Assembly (NCBI RefSeq): GCF_020859565.1 | Contig: NZ_JAJHUO010000015.1 | Span: forward strand, 62,001-126,000 | Origin: Saccharothrix luteola | GTDB lineage: Bacteria; Actinomycetota; Actinomycetes; Mycobacteriales; Pseudonocardiaceae | Length of the DNA: 64,000 nucleotides | Direction: 5' to 3' | Shown here: in pieces, positions 8,705 through 16,366 of the stretch | Layout of the letters: the number at the start of each line of letters is the position of its first letter | Position numbering within the stretch: position 1 is the stretch's first letter | Program-made: the position numbers and the translations under genes | Notes under the pieces: model-generated | Databases searched by the model: none | Told to the model about the DNA's origin: nothing | Seen by the model: the letters and a program-made list of their open reading frames with translations, nothing else

Positions 8705-8780
8705 GCCGGTTCCCTCCACGCGTCCGCTGCGATCACGGCTCGACTACCCTCGCCGCTCCGGGTGAAACGGCGCGCGTGGC

Positions 8781-8870
8781 GGACCACTCGGCCGGGTGGT
8801 CCGGAGCTAAGCCGCCGGACGCGGGGAAACCTCGTGGTGCCACCGCGCCGCCCGACGGGAGGGCGGCGCG
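8781..8870 (+). promoter_or_regulatory. structured 5' leader of the NlpC/P60-like gene
   Basis: Two strong hairpins lie upstream of the gene at 8892: GGACCAC/GTGGTCC (8781-8787 with 8796-8802) and the 10-bp perfect stem CGCGCCGCCC/GGGCGGCGCG (8844-8853 with 8861-8870, 7-nt loop). The sequence between them carries GAGCTAA followed by GCGGGGAAACC, which faintly recalls the 5' half of c-di-AMP (ydaO) riboswitches, known controllers of actinobacterial cell-wall hydrolase genes. The diagnostic 3' half is not found, so I call only a structured leader. Confidence 0.35.
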
Positions 8871-8891
8871 ACCGCGACCCGAGGGGGTTCG

Positions 8892-9410
8892 ATGTGCACC
8901 CGCACCCTGATCGCCGCCCTCGCGTGCACGGCGGCGTTCCAGGCGCCGATCGCGCACGCGGCCGACGACCCCGGCGCGTTGATCGCCTGCGGCACGACCG
9001 CGGAGGACCGCGTCACCACGCGCGAGGAGGCGCTGACGCGGTCGCAGTCCTGGCTCGACGCGCGGGTGCCCTACAGCCAGCAGGCCTGCCACGAGAACGA
9101 GCACGGCAGCTACCGCACCGACTGCTCCGGCTACGTCTCGCTGGCGTGGGGCCTGACGCACTCGCGCACCACGGTCACCCTCGGCGAGGTGGCCACCGGG
9201 ATCCCGCACGCCGACCTGCGCCCGGGTGACGCGCTCATCACCTCCTACCACGCCGCGCTGTTCGTGCGCTGGGCCGACGACGCGAAGTCGGAGCCGGTCG
9301 TGCGCGAGCAGACCGGCCCCGACGGCGCGCCACCCGTGGAGCGGACGTGGACGGCGCAGACGGCAAGCGCCTACACCGCGGTCCGCTACTACCGGGTCGC
9401 GGAGGACTGA
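8892..9410 (+). CDS. secreted NlpC/P60-like cysteine hydrolase
   Basis: A 172-residue exported protein with a short NlpC/P60-type fold. A signal peptide ends at AHA/AD (residue 23). The putative catalytic cysteine is Cys78 in YRTDCSGYVSLAWG and the histidine His120 in LRPGDALITSYHAALF; the third polar residue is not obvious. Enzymes of this fold cut peptidoglycan stem peptides or related amide bonds outside the membrane. The ATG at 8892 follows a GAGGGGG ribosome site. No cell-wall-binding module is present. Only 4 bp separate its stop from the convergent xylanase stop. Confidence 0.78.
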   Translation: MCTRTLIAALACTAAFQAPIAHAADDPGALIACGTTAEDRVTTREEALTRSQSWLDARVPYSQQACHENEHGSYRTDCSGYVSLAWGLTHSRTTVTLGEVATGIPHADLRPGDALITSYHAALFVRWADDAKSEPVVREQTGPDGAPPVERTWTAQTASAYTAVRYYRVAED

Positions 9411-9414
9411 CGCC

Positions 9415-11382
9415 TCAGCTCTGGCAGGGCGCCCCGTTCAAGGTGAACGCGGTCGGCTTGCCGTTGGAGCCCGTCCAGCTGCCGAGGAACCCGAACGACA
9501 CCGAGCCGCCCGGCGCGATCATGCTGTTCCACCCCGCGTGGCGCACGCTCACCGCCGCGCCGGTCTGGGTGTGGGCGCCGCCCCACAGCTGCGTGATCCG
9601 CTGACCGTCGGGGAACGACCACGCCAGCGTCCACGCGCTGATCGCGGTGGTGCCGCGGTTGGTGATCCGGACCTCGCCCTGGAAACCGCCCTGCCACTGG
9701 CCGCCGATCGTGTAGGCGACCGCGCACGTCGCCGGCGGCACCGTCGTCGTCGTGGTGGTCGTGGTGGTCGTCGTTGTCGTCGTGGTGGTCGTCGTGGTCG
9801 TGCTGGTGGGTCCGCCGATCTTGCTCGGGTCCACGACGCCCCAGTACGCGTCCTTGGCCTGCAACCGCGTGTCGAACAGCAACGGGTGGTCCTTGCGGGT
9901 CACCGGGAAGCTGTCCAGCCACGTGTTGTCGTCCGCCAGCCCCCACACCGTCACCGAGCTGATGTGCCGCGAGTACTTCTTGTACAGCTCGAAGAAGTCC
10001 CGGTAGCGGTACGCCTGCGTGAGCAGCACCTCGGCGGGCGGCGTCGGGTAGGACTGGCTGTTGTCGGTGTAGATCGAGACGTCCATCTCGGTGATCTGCT
10101 GGTCGATCCCGAGCGGCACGAACTTGGCCAGCATCGCCTCGGTCTCCGCCAACGACGGCCACTGCACGTTGACGTGCATCTGGTGGCCCACCGCGTCGAT
10201 CGGCACGCCCTCGGCGCGCAGCTTCACGATCAGGTCGTGCAGCTTGTCGCGCTTCGACGGGACGTTGGTGTTGTAGTCGTTGATCACCAGCCGGGCGTTC
10301 GGCGCGACCTCGCGGGCCACCCGGAACGCCGTGCGCAGGTAGTCCAACCCGGTGATCTCGAACCACTTGCTGCGGCGCAGGCCGTCGGCCTGGTTCTCGT
10401 CGATGACCTCGTTCACCACGTCCCACACCCCGATGTCGTCGCCGAAGTGGCCGACGACGCCGCGGATGTGGGCCTCCAACCGGGACAGCAGCAGCGCCTT
10501 GTTCTCCGGCGTCGCGGTCATGTCGTTGCCCGCCGCGTCCTTGAACACCCAGGCCGGCGTCTGCTGGTGCCACACCAGCGTGTGGCCGCGCACGGCCGCG
10601 CCGTTGGCCTTCGCCCAGGCGACGAGGGTCTCCGCGTCGGTGAAGCGGAACGCGCCCTCGGTGGGCTCGGTCGCGTCCCACTTCAACGTGTTGCCCGGCG
10701 TGATGGAGTCGAAGTGCTTCGCGAGCAGCTGCCCGTGGTTGTTGAGCAGTTCCGCGGTCCCGACCGCCGCGCCCACCGCGAAGTGGTCGGCCAGCACGTC
10801 CTTGACCGACGGGATGTCGGTCTGGATCGGCGGCAGCGGCGTGTGGGAGAGGGAGAAGTCGTCGATGTGCAGGGACGCCGTGGCGCTGCTCAGCTCGACG
10901 TACGTGCTGAGGAAGTCGACGTCGGCGGCCAACGTGTAGCTGCCGCGCAGGTTGGCCCAGCCGTCGGCGGTGACCGCGGTGTCGCCGACGACCTGGTCGT
11001 AGCTCGGGGTGCCGGCGGTGCGGCGTTCGACGGACAGCCGGGCCTGCGTCGCCGCCTCGCCCGCGGCCAGGCGCACCCACACCGACAGGTCGTAGCGGAC
11101 GCCCTTCTGCGCCTTCTCCAGCAGGTTCAGCGTGGGACCCTGCCAGGACTGGTCACGTCCGGTGATCGCGAGGCTGTGCGTGCCGCCGTGGGCCACCGCG
11201 GTGCTCGGCGCGACCACCTCGCCCGCCCGGGGCGTCCAGCCTTGCGCCGTGCCGTCGTCGAACGTGCTGGAGACGACGACCACGGGTTCGTCGGCGGCTG
11301 CTCGGGGGCTCGCGTGCGCCGCCAACGTGACCAGGCCGGCCAGGACCGAGGTCGCGAGCACACCGGCGAGAACTCTCCTCAT
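9415..11382 (-). CDS. secreted modular GH10 endo-1,4-beta-xylanase (CBM22-like, GH10, CBM2)
   Basis: A 655-residue extracellular xylanase. Order of modules: signal peptide 1-30; carbohydrate-binding beta-sandwich of CBM22/CBM4_9 type about 35-180; GH10 catalytic domain about 190-520; threonine-only linker about 527-549; C-terminal CBM2 about 553-655 with conserved Cys near each end. The acid/base is Glu325 in WDVVNEV and the nucleophile Glu432 in QQITEMDV; the substrate-site motif WHQQTPAW is intact. It should hydrolyse xylan internally and bind cellulose or xylan. A perfect CebR-type palindrome lies 24 bp upstream of the ATG, so induction by cello- or xylo-oligosaccharides through a LacI-family repressor is likely. 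Confidence 0.95.
   Translation of the reverse strand: MRRVLAGVLATSVLAGLVTLAAHASPRAAADEPVVVVSSTFDDGTAQGWTPRAGEVVAPSTAVAHGGTHSLAITGRDQSWQGPTLNLLEKAQKGVRYDLSVWVRLAAGEAATQARLSVERRTAGTPSYDQVVGDTAVTADGWANLRGSYTLAADVDFLSTYVELSSATASLHIDDFSLSHTPLPPIQTDIPSVKDVLADHFAVGAAVGTAELLNNHGQLLAKHFDSITPGNTLKWDATEPTEGAFRFTDAETLVAWAKANGAAVRGHTLVWHQQTPAWVFKDAAGNDMTATPENKALLLSRLEAHIRGVVGHFGDDIGVWDVVNEVIDENQADGLRRSKWFEITGLDYLRTAFRVAREVAPNARLVINDYNTNVPSKRDKLHDLIVKLRAEGVPIDAVGHQMHVNVQWPSLAETEAMLAKFVPLGIDQQITEMDVSIYTDNSQSYPTPPAEVLLTQAYRYRDFFELYKKYSRHISSVTVWGLADDNTWLDSFPVTRKDHPLLFDTRLQAKDAYWGVVDPSKIGGPTSTTTTTTTTTTTTTTTTTTTTVPPATCAVAYTIGGQWQGGFQGEVRITNRGTTAISAWTLAWSFPDGQRITQLWGGAHTQTGAAVSVRHAGWNSMIAPGGSVSFGFLGSWTGSNGKPTAFTLNGAPCQS
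9743..9808 (-). repeat. trinucleotide-like tract coding the poly-Thr linker
   Basis: A low-complexity run of GTC/GTG-type triplets (ACC/ACG on the coding strand) encodes about 22 consecutive threonines between the GH10 and CBM2 modules. Such tracts are flexible, often O-glycosylated linkers and can change length by slippage. Confidence 0.8.
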
Positions 11383-11406
11383 CGAGAATCCCTCTTCCGT
11401 CGGACG

Positions 11407-11430
11407 TGTTCTGGGAGCGCTCCCAGAACA
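11407..11430. promoter_or_regulatory. perfect 24-bp palindrome containing a CebR-type operator
   Basis: TGTTCTGGGAGC (11407-11418) is followed directly by its exact reverse complement. The core TGGGAGCGCTCCCA (11412-11425) is the established binding site of CebR, the LacI-family repressor that controls cellulose and xylan use in Streptomyces. Its centre is about 36 bp upstream of the xylanase start, an ideal repression position. Confidence 0.85.
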
Positions 11431-11598
11431 TCTCGCCCGGACTATAGGCAGGCTCGCCGACCCCCGCCCAGCCGCCGTTCAGCCCAAACGCCGTGGTCGG
11501 TCGGACCGTGGCCGGTGGTCGGCCCGACTGGTTTCGAGCGGTCGCGCGCGGCAAACCAGGGGTCGACCGCGCACCGGCCGCCAGGGGTGGAGGAAGTC

Positions 11599-12234
11599 GT
11601 GTTCTTCGACGAGGACGTGCCGATCCCGTTGGACGGGGTCCGCCTGGACGCCCGGCTCTCGATGCCGACCCGCCGCAGCGGCGTGGTGGTGTTCGCGCAC
11701 GACGGCGGCCCCCAAGGCGACCTGCACGTGGCGCGGACGCTCCAGCGGGAGCACCTGGCCACCGTGCTGGTCGACCTGCTCCCGGGCGGGGACGGGGGCG
11801 TGGACGTGCCGGTGCTCGCCGGCCGCCTCGCCGCGGTCGTGGACTGGCTCACCGACCAACCGGCGACCAGCGGCCACCCGATCGGGTTGTTCGGCGTGGG
11901 CGGCGGGGCGGCGGTCGCGCTCGTCACGGCGGCGGAACGACCGGTCGCCGTGCGCGCCGTCGTCTGCCGCGGCGGGCGGGTGGACCTGGCCGGGGACGCG
12001 CTGACCCGGGTCCTCGCGCCGACGCTGCTGATCGTCGGCGAGCGGGACGAGGACGGTGTGGCGCGCAACCGGGAGGCCGCGCGGCGGTTGCGCTCCAGCG
12101 GGCGGCTGGAGGTCGTGCCGGGCGCGGATCACCTGTTCGAGGAGCCCGGTGCGCTGGACCAGGTGACCAGGCTGACCGCGCGGTGGTTCCACCGGCACGT
12201 CGGCAACGCACCGGTGATGCCACCGGCGTCCTGA
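11599..12234 (+). CDS. dienelactone-hydrolase-like alpha/beta-hydrolase lacking the nucleophile
   Basis: A 211-residue alpha/beta-hydrolase-fold protein of the dienelactone-hydrolase-like group that is often found next to or fused with phosphoribosyltransferases. Asp150 (LLIVGERDE) and His178 (VPGADHLFEEPGAL) of the triad are in place, but the nucleophile elbow reads GLFGVGGGAA, with glycine (residue 101) where relatives carry serine, so hydrolytic activity is doubtful. The GTG at 11599 is preferred because GGAGGA ends 4 bp before it; GTG at 11587 is possible. It is divergent from the xylanase. Function unknown; it may be a binding protein or pseudoenzyme. Confidence 0.75.
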   Translation: MFFDEDVPIPLDGVRLDARLSMPTRRSGVVVFAHDGGPQGDLHVARTLQREHLATVLVDLLPGGDGGVDVPVLAGRLAAVVDWLTDQPATSGHPIGLFGVGGGAAVALVTAAERPVAVRAVVCRGGRVDLAGDALTRVLAPTLLIVGERDEDGVARNREAARRLRSSGRLEVVPGADHLFEEPGALDQVTRLTARWFHRHVGNAPVMPPAS

Positions 12235-12271
12235 GCCGCAGCCTGGCCGAGGACGGTCCGGCTGATGCCGG

Positions 12272-12661
12272 TCAGGCTCGCCCGCGGGCGGAGACGTCAC
12301 GTCCTCGCACGTCGAGGGCGGCACGCAGCAGCTCGCCGGTCCCGGGCGCGGTGTCCTCCAGCGCTGCGAGCACGGCCTGCGCCAAGTGCCGGGCGCGCTC
12401 CGTGCCCGTGTCCAACCGCTGCGCCAGCTCGATCATCACCGCGTCCGGCGGCCGGTGCTCCGGGCGGCCGGGCACCAGCGCCGCTTCCTCCACCGCCGCG
12501 GGCAGCGCGGCGGCCAGCCGGTCCCGGTCCGGGGCGGTCAGGCCGTGCGCCAGCGTGGCGATCACCGCGGTCAGCGCCGCCTCCGCCGTGGCCTTGTCCA
12601 GGTCTCCGCGCCGGCCGATCGCCTCGACCAGCTCGCTGTGCTCGACCACGATGTGGATCAC
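12272..12661 (-). CDS. DUF2267-like helical protein
   Basis: A 129-residue all-helical cytoplasmic protein resembling DUF2267 proteins, small actinobacterial proteins of unknown function that often lie near stress or redox genes. The opening VIHIVVEHSELVEAIGRRG and the segment LDKATAEAALTAVIATLAHGL match the helical repeat style of that family. The GTG at 12661 overlaps the stop of the upstream DUF2795 gene by GTGA, so the two are translated together. The C-terminal third is Arg/Ala-rich and probably disordered. Confidence 0.7.
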   Translation of the reverse strand: MIHIVVEHSELVEAIGRRGDLDKATAEAALTAVIATLAHGLTAPDRDRLAAALPAAVEEAALVPGRPEHRPPDAVMIELAQRLDTGTERARHLAQAVLAALEDTAPGTGELLRAALDVRGRDVSARGRA

Positions 12662-12894
12662 CCTTCCGATCGCCGCGCCCCGCCGGGGTCCACGCGCGTG
12701 TCGTCCTCGAACCGGACGGAGCCCACCACCTCGGTCACGTTGGCGTAGTCCACCGGCGGGATCGCGCGCAGCGCCCTCGCGGTGATCTCGTCGCCCCGCT
12801 CCCGCGCCGCCAGGACCAGCTCGTCCTTGCTCGCCGGGAAGTCGACCTCCTTCAGGCACTCCCGCAGCCGTTCGCGAGTGGTGTACGCGGACAT
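12658..12894 (-). CDS. DUF2795 small protein
   Basis: A 78-residue cytoplasmic protein of the DUF2795 family: TTRERLRECLKEVDFPASKD, then LVLAARERG and IPPVDYANVTEVVGSV, the usual winged-helix-like small fold. The ATG at 12894 is fixed by a GGAGG site 6 bp upstream. It is the first gene of a two-gene operon with the DUF2267-like protein. The function of the family is unknown; it is common in stress-related actinobacterial operons. Confidence 0.85.
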   Translation of the reverse strand: MSAYTTRERLRECLKEVDFPASKDELVLAARERGDEITARALRAIPPVDYANVTEVVGSVRFEDDTRVDPGGARRSEG

Positions 12895-13011
12895 CGCCAC
12901 CTCCGTGCGTGCTCGCCCTCGGGCTGTCCGGGTGCCCGTGCCCGGGCGGTACCCCCGCTCGACCCCCGGAAACGTCGGGCCGGACGTGGCCACTCCCCCG
13001 GCGGGCTCGGC

Positions 13012-13413
13012 TCAGCCCATCGTGGCGAGCAGGTCACGGCACGCCCGCTCGCACGCCCGGCACACCTCGGCGCAGACGCGGCAGTGCTCGTGCACGTTCG
13101 CGTGCGCACCGCACTCGTCGCCGCACGACTTGCAGGCCATCGCGCACGCCTCCAGCAACGACCGGCTGATGTTCGCGTCGTAGCCGGTGTGCCGGGACAG
13201 CACGCGCGCGGTCGTGCCGCAGATGTCCGCGCAGTCCAGGTTGGTGCGCACGCACTTCGTCAGCTCCGCCACCGAGCTCTCGCTCAGGCAGGCGTCGGCG
13301 CAGGCCGTGCACGCCTCCGCGCACTCGATCAGCGCGTCGATCGTCATCGCCAGTCTGCGCCGGTCGAGGTTGATCTCCGCCGGGTAGGTCCCCAGCATCG
13401 TCATGGTGCTCAC
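13012..13413 (-). CDS. cytosolic four-helix-bundle copper-storage protein (Csp-like)
   Basis: A 133-residue member of the DUF326/four-helix copper-binding family. About 16 cysteines lie in CxxxC-type spacing along four helices (ECAEACTACADAC, DCADIC, ACAMACKSCGDEC, HCRVCAEVCRACERAC), the pattern by which Csp1/Csp3 proteins hold many Cu(I) ions inside the bundle. No Tat or Sec signal is present, so it is the cytosolic Csp3 type. The GTG at 13413 follows GAGGAG at about 10 bp; an internal ATG at 13404 is an alternative. The expected role is Cu(I) storage and detoxification. Confidence 0.9.
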   Translation of the reverse strand: MSTMTMLGTYPAEINLDRRRLAMTIDALIECAEACTACADACLSESSVAELTKCVRTNLDCADICGTTARVLSRHTGYDANISRSLLEACAMACKSCGDECGAHANVHEHCRVCAEVCRACERACRDLLATMG

Positions 13414-13521
13414 TGCGACCACTCCTCGTCCTCGGTGCACCCGTGCTCACCAGGACGTGTACCCGATCGGACCGCGGGCAACCGGCCGCGGCACGGGTCG
13501 GCGGTCGACACCGGCGAGGGG

Positions 13522-15879
13522 TCAGGCGGAGATCGTGGCCGCCACGATGCACGTGTCGTCCAACGGCGTGGCGGGCACCAGGCGCGAGGTCAGCGCCTCT
13601 GGCATCCGCGCCGGGTCCAGCTCCGCCGCGAACCCCCGGATCTCCTCCATCAGGCGTTCCAGGTCGTCACCGCGGACGCCGGCGGAGGGCCGCCGCTCGA
13701 TCAGGCCGTCGGTGAACATCAGCACCGTGTCGCCGGGCGCCAGGAGCGTCCGCGCCGTCGCGTACACCGCTCCCCGCACCGCGCCCAGGATCGGGCCCAC
13801 GGGCCGGTCGAGCCGCTGCACGTCGTTCGACCGCACCAGCAGCGGCGCGGGGTGGCCCGCTTGCGCCCACGACAGCCGGCGCGTGGTCGGCTCGAACCGG
13901 CCGACGATCGCCGACGCCAGCGTCACGCCACCACCGCCGGTCAGCATCCGGTTGAGCACGTCGAGGACACCGGCCGGGTCCGGGTTGGTCAGCGCGGCCC
14001 CGGTCAACGCGTACCGCAGCTTCGCCATCGCCGCCGCGGTCGCCAGGCCGTGGCCCGCCACGTCGCCGATCGCCAGCAGCGTGCTGCCGTCGTCGATCGG
14101 GAACGCGTGGTACCAGTCGCCGCCGACCTCCGCCCACTGCTCGGCCGCCAGGTAGCGCACGACCACCCGCATCCCCGGCAGCTCCAGCGGTCGGCTCGGC
14201 AGCGGCAGCACGGCGGAGCGGAGGTGGTCCGCCACCTGGTGCTCCTGCGCGAACTGCTCGCTGAGGTCGAACACCCGCTTCTCGGCCCGCCGCATCGCGG
14301 TCACGTCCTGCAGCACCACGTCCAACCGGACCGGCCTGCCCTCGACGTCCAGCACCGGTTCGCCGATGAACCGCCCGTTCCGGATCTGGTCGCCGGCGCG
14401 CAGGCGCAGCTCCGAGTCGGTGCCCTCGCCGCGCTCCAGCATCCGCCGCACGGCGTTCTGCAGGATCGGCAGGTCCTCGCCGACCACGGACGCCCGGATC
14501 TCGTCCAGCGACATCGGGCCGAGCGCCGGGTCGCGGTCGAAGATGACGTAGAGCTGGTCGGACCAGTCGATCTCGTTGGTCACCAGGTTCCACTCGCCCC
14601 AGCCGATGTTGCCGAGGCGCTGGACGCTGCGCAGCCGCTCCAGCTGCAACGGGTCCTCGTGCTCGTGCCAGGCCAGGATCAGGCCGTCGCCGAACTTGCC
14701 GATGGTCAACGTGTACCGGCCGTGCTGCGGCAGGCCGGGCGTGTTCTCCTCGTAGTCGAAGATGCTCACCACCTCCCGGACCCCGGTGCGGAGCACCCGG
14801 AAGTACGCCGCCCACAGCTCGGTGCCCGCGACCGTCGGGTAGCTGGTGAGGATGCTGCGCCCGACGAGCTGCCGGTACCGGCGGCCGGAGAAGTCGACCG
14901 CGTCCGGGCTGGCGGCCTCGAACCGGAAGTCCACCACCTCGCCGTCCTCGTCGTGCACCGCGCCGAGCAGCGCCACCGAGCCGGGCAGCACGTCGAGCAG
15001 GTGCTGGACCCAGAGCGTCCAGCGCCGGCCCCGCGCGGCGCCGTCCGGGCCCAGCAGCGCCAAGAGCGTGGAGCCGGCGGCGCCGATCATCACTTCCAGC
15101 TCCCACTGCTCCTCGGACGAGAAGTCGTGCTCGTCGGTCCACAGCACCCCGAACACGCCGGCGATGCGCGTCTGGTCCCGGAACGGCAGCCACGCCCGCG
15201 ATCGCCACACCGTCTCCGGGTCGCCGATCAGCGTGTGCCGCCGGCGGGCCTCCTCCAGGTCGGGCAGCCACTGCGGCAGGCCGGTGCGCACCGACGCGAG
15301 GACGCCCGTGCTGAGCCGCAACGGCACCCGTTCCCACTCCAGCCGCACCTTGGCCGGCACGTTCGCGGCGGCCTCCAGCCGCGGCCCGCCGTCGGGTTCG
15401 AGCAGGTAGACCAGCACGCCGTCGCAGCCGACGTGCTCGCGGACGAGCTCGGCCAGCTCCTCGGGGTCGACCGCCGTGCCGATCGCGGCGAGCGCGACCG
15501 GCTGCGGCGTGCGTTCGGACGGCGGAGCGGGCGAGGGTTGCGGTATGTCGACCTGCCGCGGGTAGCGCGAGGAGTCGTACACCCCGTCACCGGTCGCCGG
15601 CGGCAGACCGGGCGCGGGTGGTGGCGGCGGCACGCCGAGCACGCCGGCCGCGATGACGGCCAGGTCGCTGCCCGTCGCCTGCGCCAGCCGCAGCATGTCC
15701 TCGAACGCCTCGTCGGGACGGCACGACAGCCGTTCCGCCAGGACGCCCTTGGCCTGTTCGATCACCGCCTGCCTGCGCGCAGCGGACCTCAGCCGGTCGA
15801 TCTCGTCACGCTGCCGGGCGACGAGGTCGGCCAGCGCAGAACCGGTCGGATCCCGCTGCACCGCCATCGCGTCCAGCAT
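13522..15879 (-). CDS. ANTAR-GAF-PAS-SpoIIE protein phosphatase
   Basis: A 785-residue cytoplasmic multidomain phosphatase. An ANTAR RNA-binding helix bundle sits at the N-terminus (about 10-75: RRQAVIEQAKGVLAERL and EAFEDMLRLAQATG). A Pro-rich linker leads to a GAF domain (about 125-305), two PAS-like segments (about 310-545) and a C-terminal SpoIIE/PP2C domain (about 570-785) with EVGGDWYHAF, AIGDVAGHG, AGHPAPLL and FTDGLIE carrying the metal-binding aspartates. Such proteins dephosphorylate anti-anti-sigma factors. ANTAR fused to a SpoIIE phosphatase suggests joint control of RNA antitermination and sigma-factor partner switching. The ATG at 15879 follows a G-rich site; 15867 is an alternative. 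Confidence 0.9.
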   Translation of the reverse strand: MLDAMAVQRDPTGSALADLVARQRDEIDRLRSAARRQAVIEQAKGVLAERLSCRPDEAFEDMLRLAQATGSDLAVIAAGVLGVPPPPPAPGLPPATGDGVYDSSRYPRQVDIPQPSPAPPSERTPQPVALAAIGTAVDPEELAELVREHVGCDGVLVYLLEPDGGPRLEAAANVPAKVRLEWERVPLRLSTGVLASVRTGLPQWLPDLEEARRRHTLIGDPETVWRSRAWLPFRDQTRIAGVFGVLWTDEHDFSSEEQWELEVMIGAAGSTLLALLGPDGAARGRRWTLWVQHLLDVLPGSVALLGAVHDEDGEVVDFRFEAASPDAVDFSGRRYRQLVGRSILTSYPTVAGTELWAAYFRVLRTGVREVVSIFDYEENTPGLPQHGRYTLTIGKFGDGLILAWHEHEDPLQLERLRSVQRLGNIGWGEWNLVTNEIDWSDQLYVIFDRDPALGPMSLDEIRASVVGEDLPILQNAVRRMLERGEGTDSELRLRAGDQIRNGRFIGEPVLDVEGRPVRLDVVLQDVTAMRRAEKRVFDLSEQFAQEHQVADHLRSAVLPLPSRPLELPGMRVVVRYLAAEQWAEVGGDWYHAFPIDDGSTLLAIGDVAGHGLATAAAMAKLRYALTGAALTNPDPAGVLDVLNRMLTGGGGVTLASAIVGRFEPTTRRLSWAQAGHPAPLLVRSNDVQRLDRPVGPILGAVRGAVYATARTLLAPGDTVLMFTDGLIERRPSAGVRGDDLERLMEEIRGFAAELDPARMPEALTSRLVPATPLDDTCIVAATISA

Positions 15880-16366
15880 CACCCGCCCACCCCCGCGAGG
15901 CCAGCCGAACCGACGCGGAACCGCCACCCGACACGCGTGCCGCCGACCGCGACCCGGCCACACGAACGGGTGAGGCGGAGGACACTCCGGATCGGGAACC
16001 GCCGATCACGCCGCACGCGTTGTACGGGATGGTCGGTGCGGTCCGCGTCCCCCGGGCCTCACCTCACCGCCGTCGCGGAACACCGTTCGGCTGGAGCCGC
16101 GTCGAGCCACTCGCCGAGAGGCGACCGCCGCGCCGACCCTCGAACCCGCCTCCGGTCGCCGCTCTCCCCCCAGCGCGGCCGGAGGCTGCCACACCGCCGC
16201 GTCGGTCGCGGATCCCGCAGCCGACGGTCGACAGCTCACCGATTTCCGTTCAGGCCCGGCCGATCCCGCAACCCTGTGCCACACGTCACGCTCGCGTGCT
16301 GTCACAGGACCGAGGTCCGCGGTGCCTCATGCCCGACAGCACACGGCAACAGAACGGAACGACATC
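15880..16366. other. 487-bp gene-free divergent region
   Basis: This stretch separates the divergent phosphatase and SDR genes. It has open frames on both strands, but their codons lack the strong third-position GC bias of true genes here and none has a good ribosome site. I see no convincing promoter consensus, repeat or RNA structure in it. Confidence 0.5.

Noticed and set aside
8705..8891. Confident ydaO/c-di-AMP riboswitch call
   Set aside because: The diagnostic 3' half of the motif is missing and the spacing to the start codon is too short; kept only as a structured leader.
9226..11598. Long plus-strand frame leading into the dienelactone-hydrolase-like gene
   Set aside because: It reads antisense through the xylanase; only the part from 11599 shows an alpha/beta-hydrolase and has a ribosome site.
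15880..16366. Coding frames between the SpoIIE phosphatase and the SDR
   Set aside because: Weak third-position bias, no ribosome site and no similarity to known proteins.
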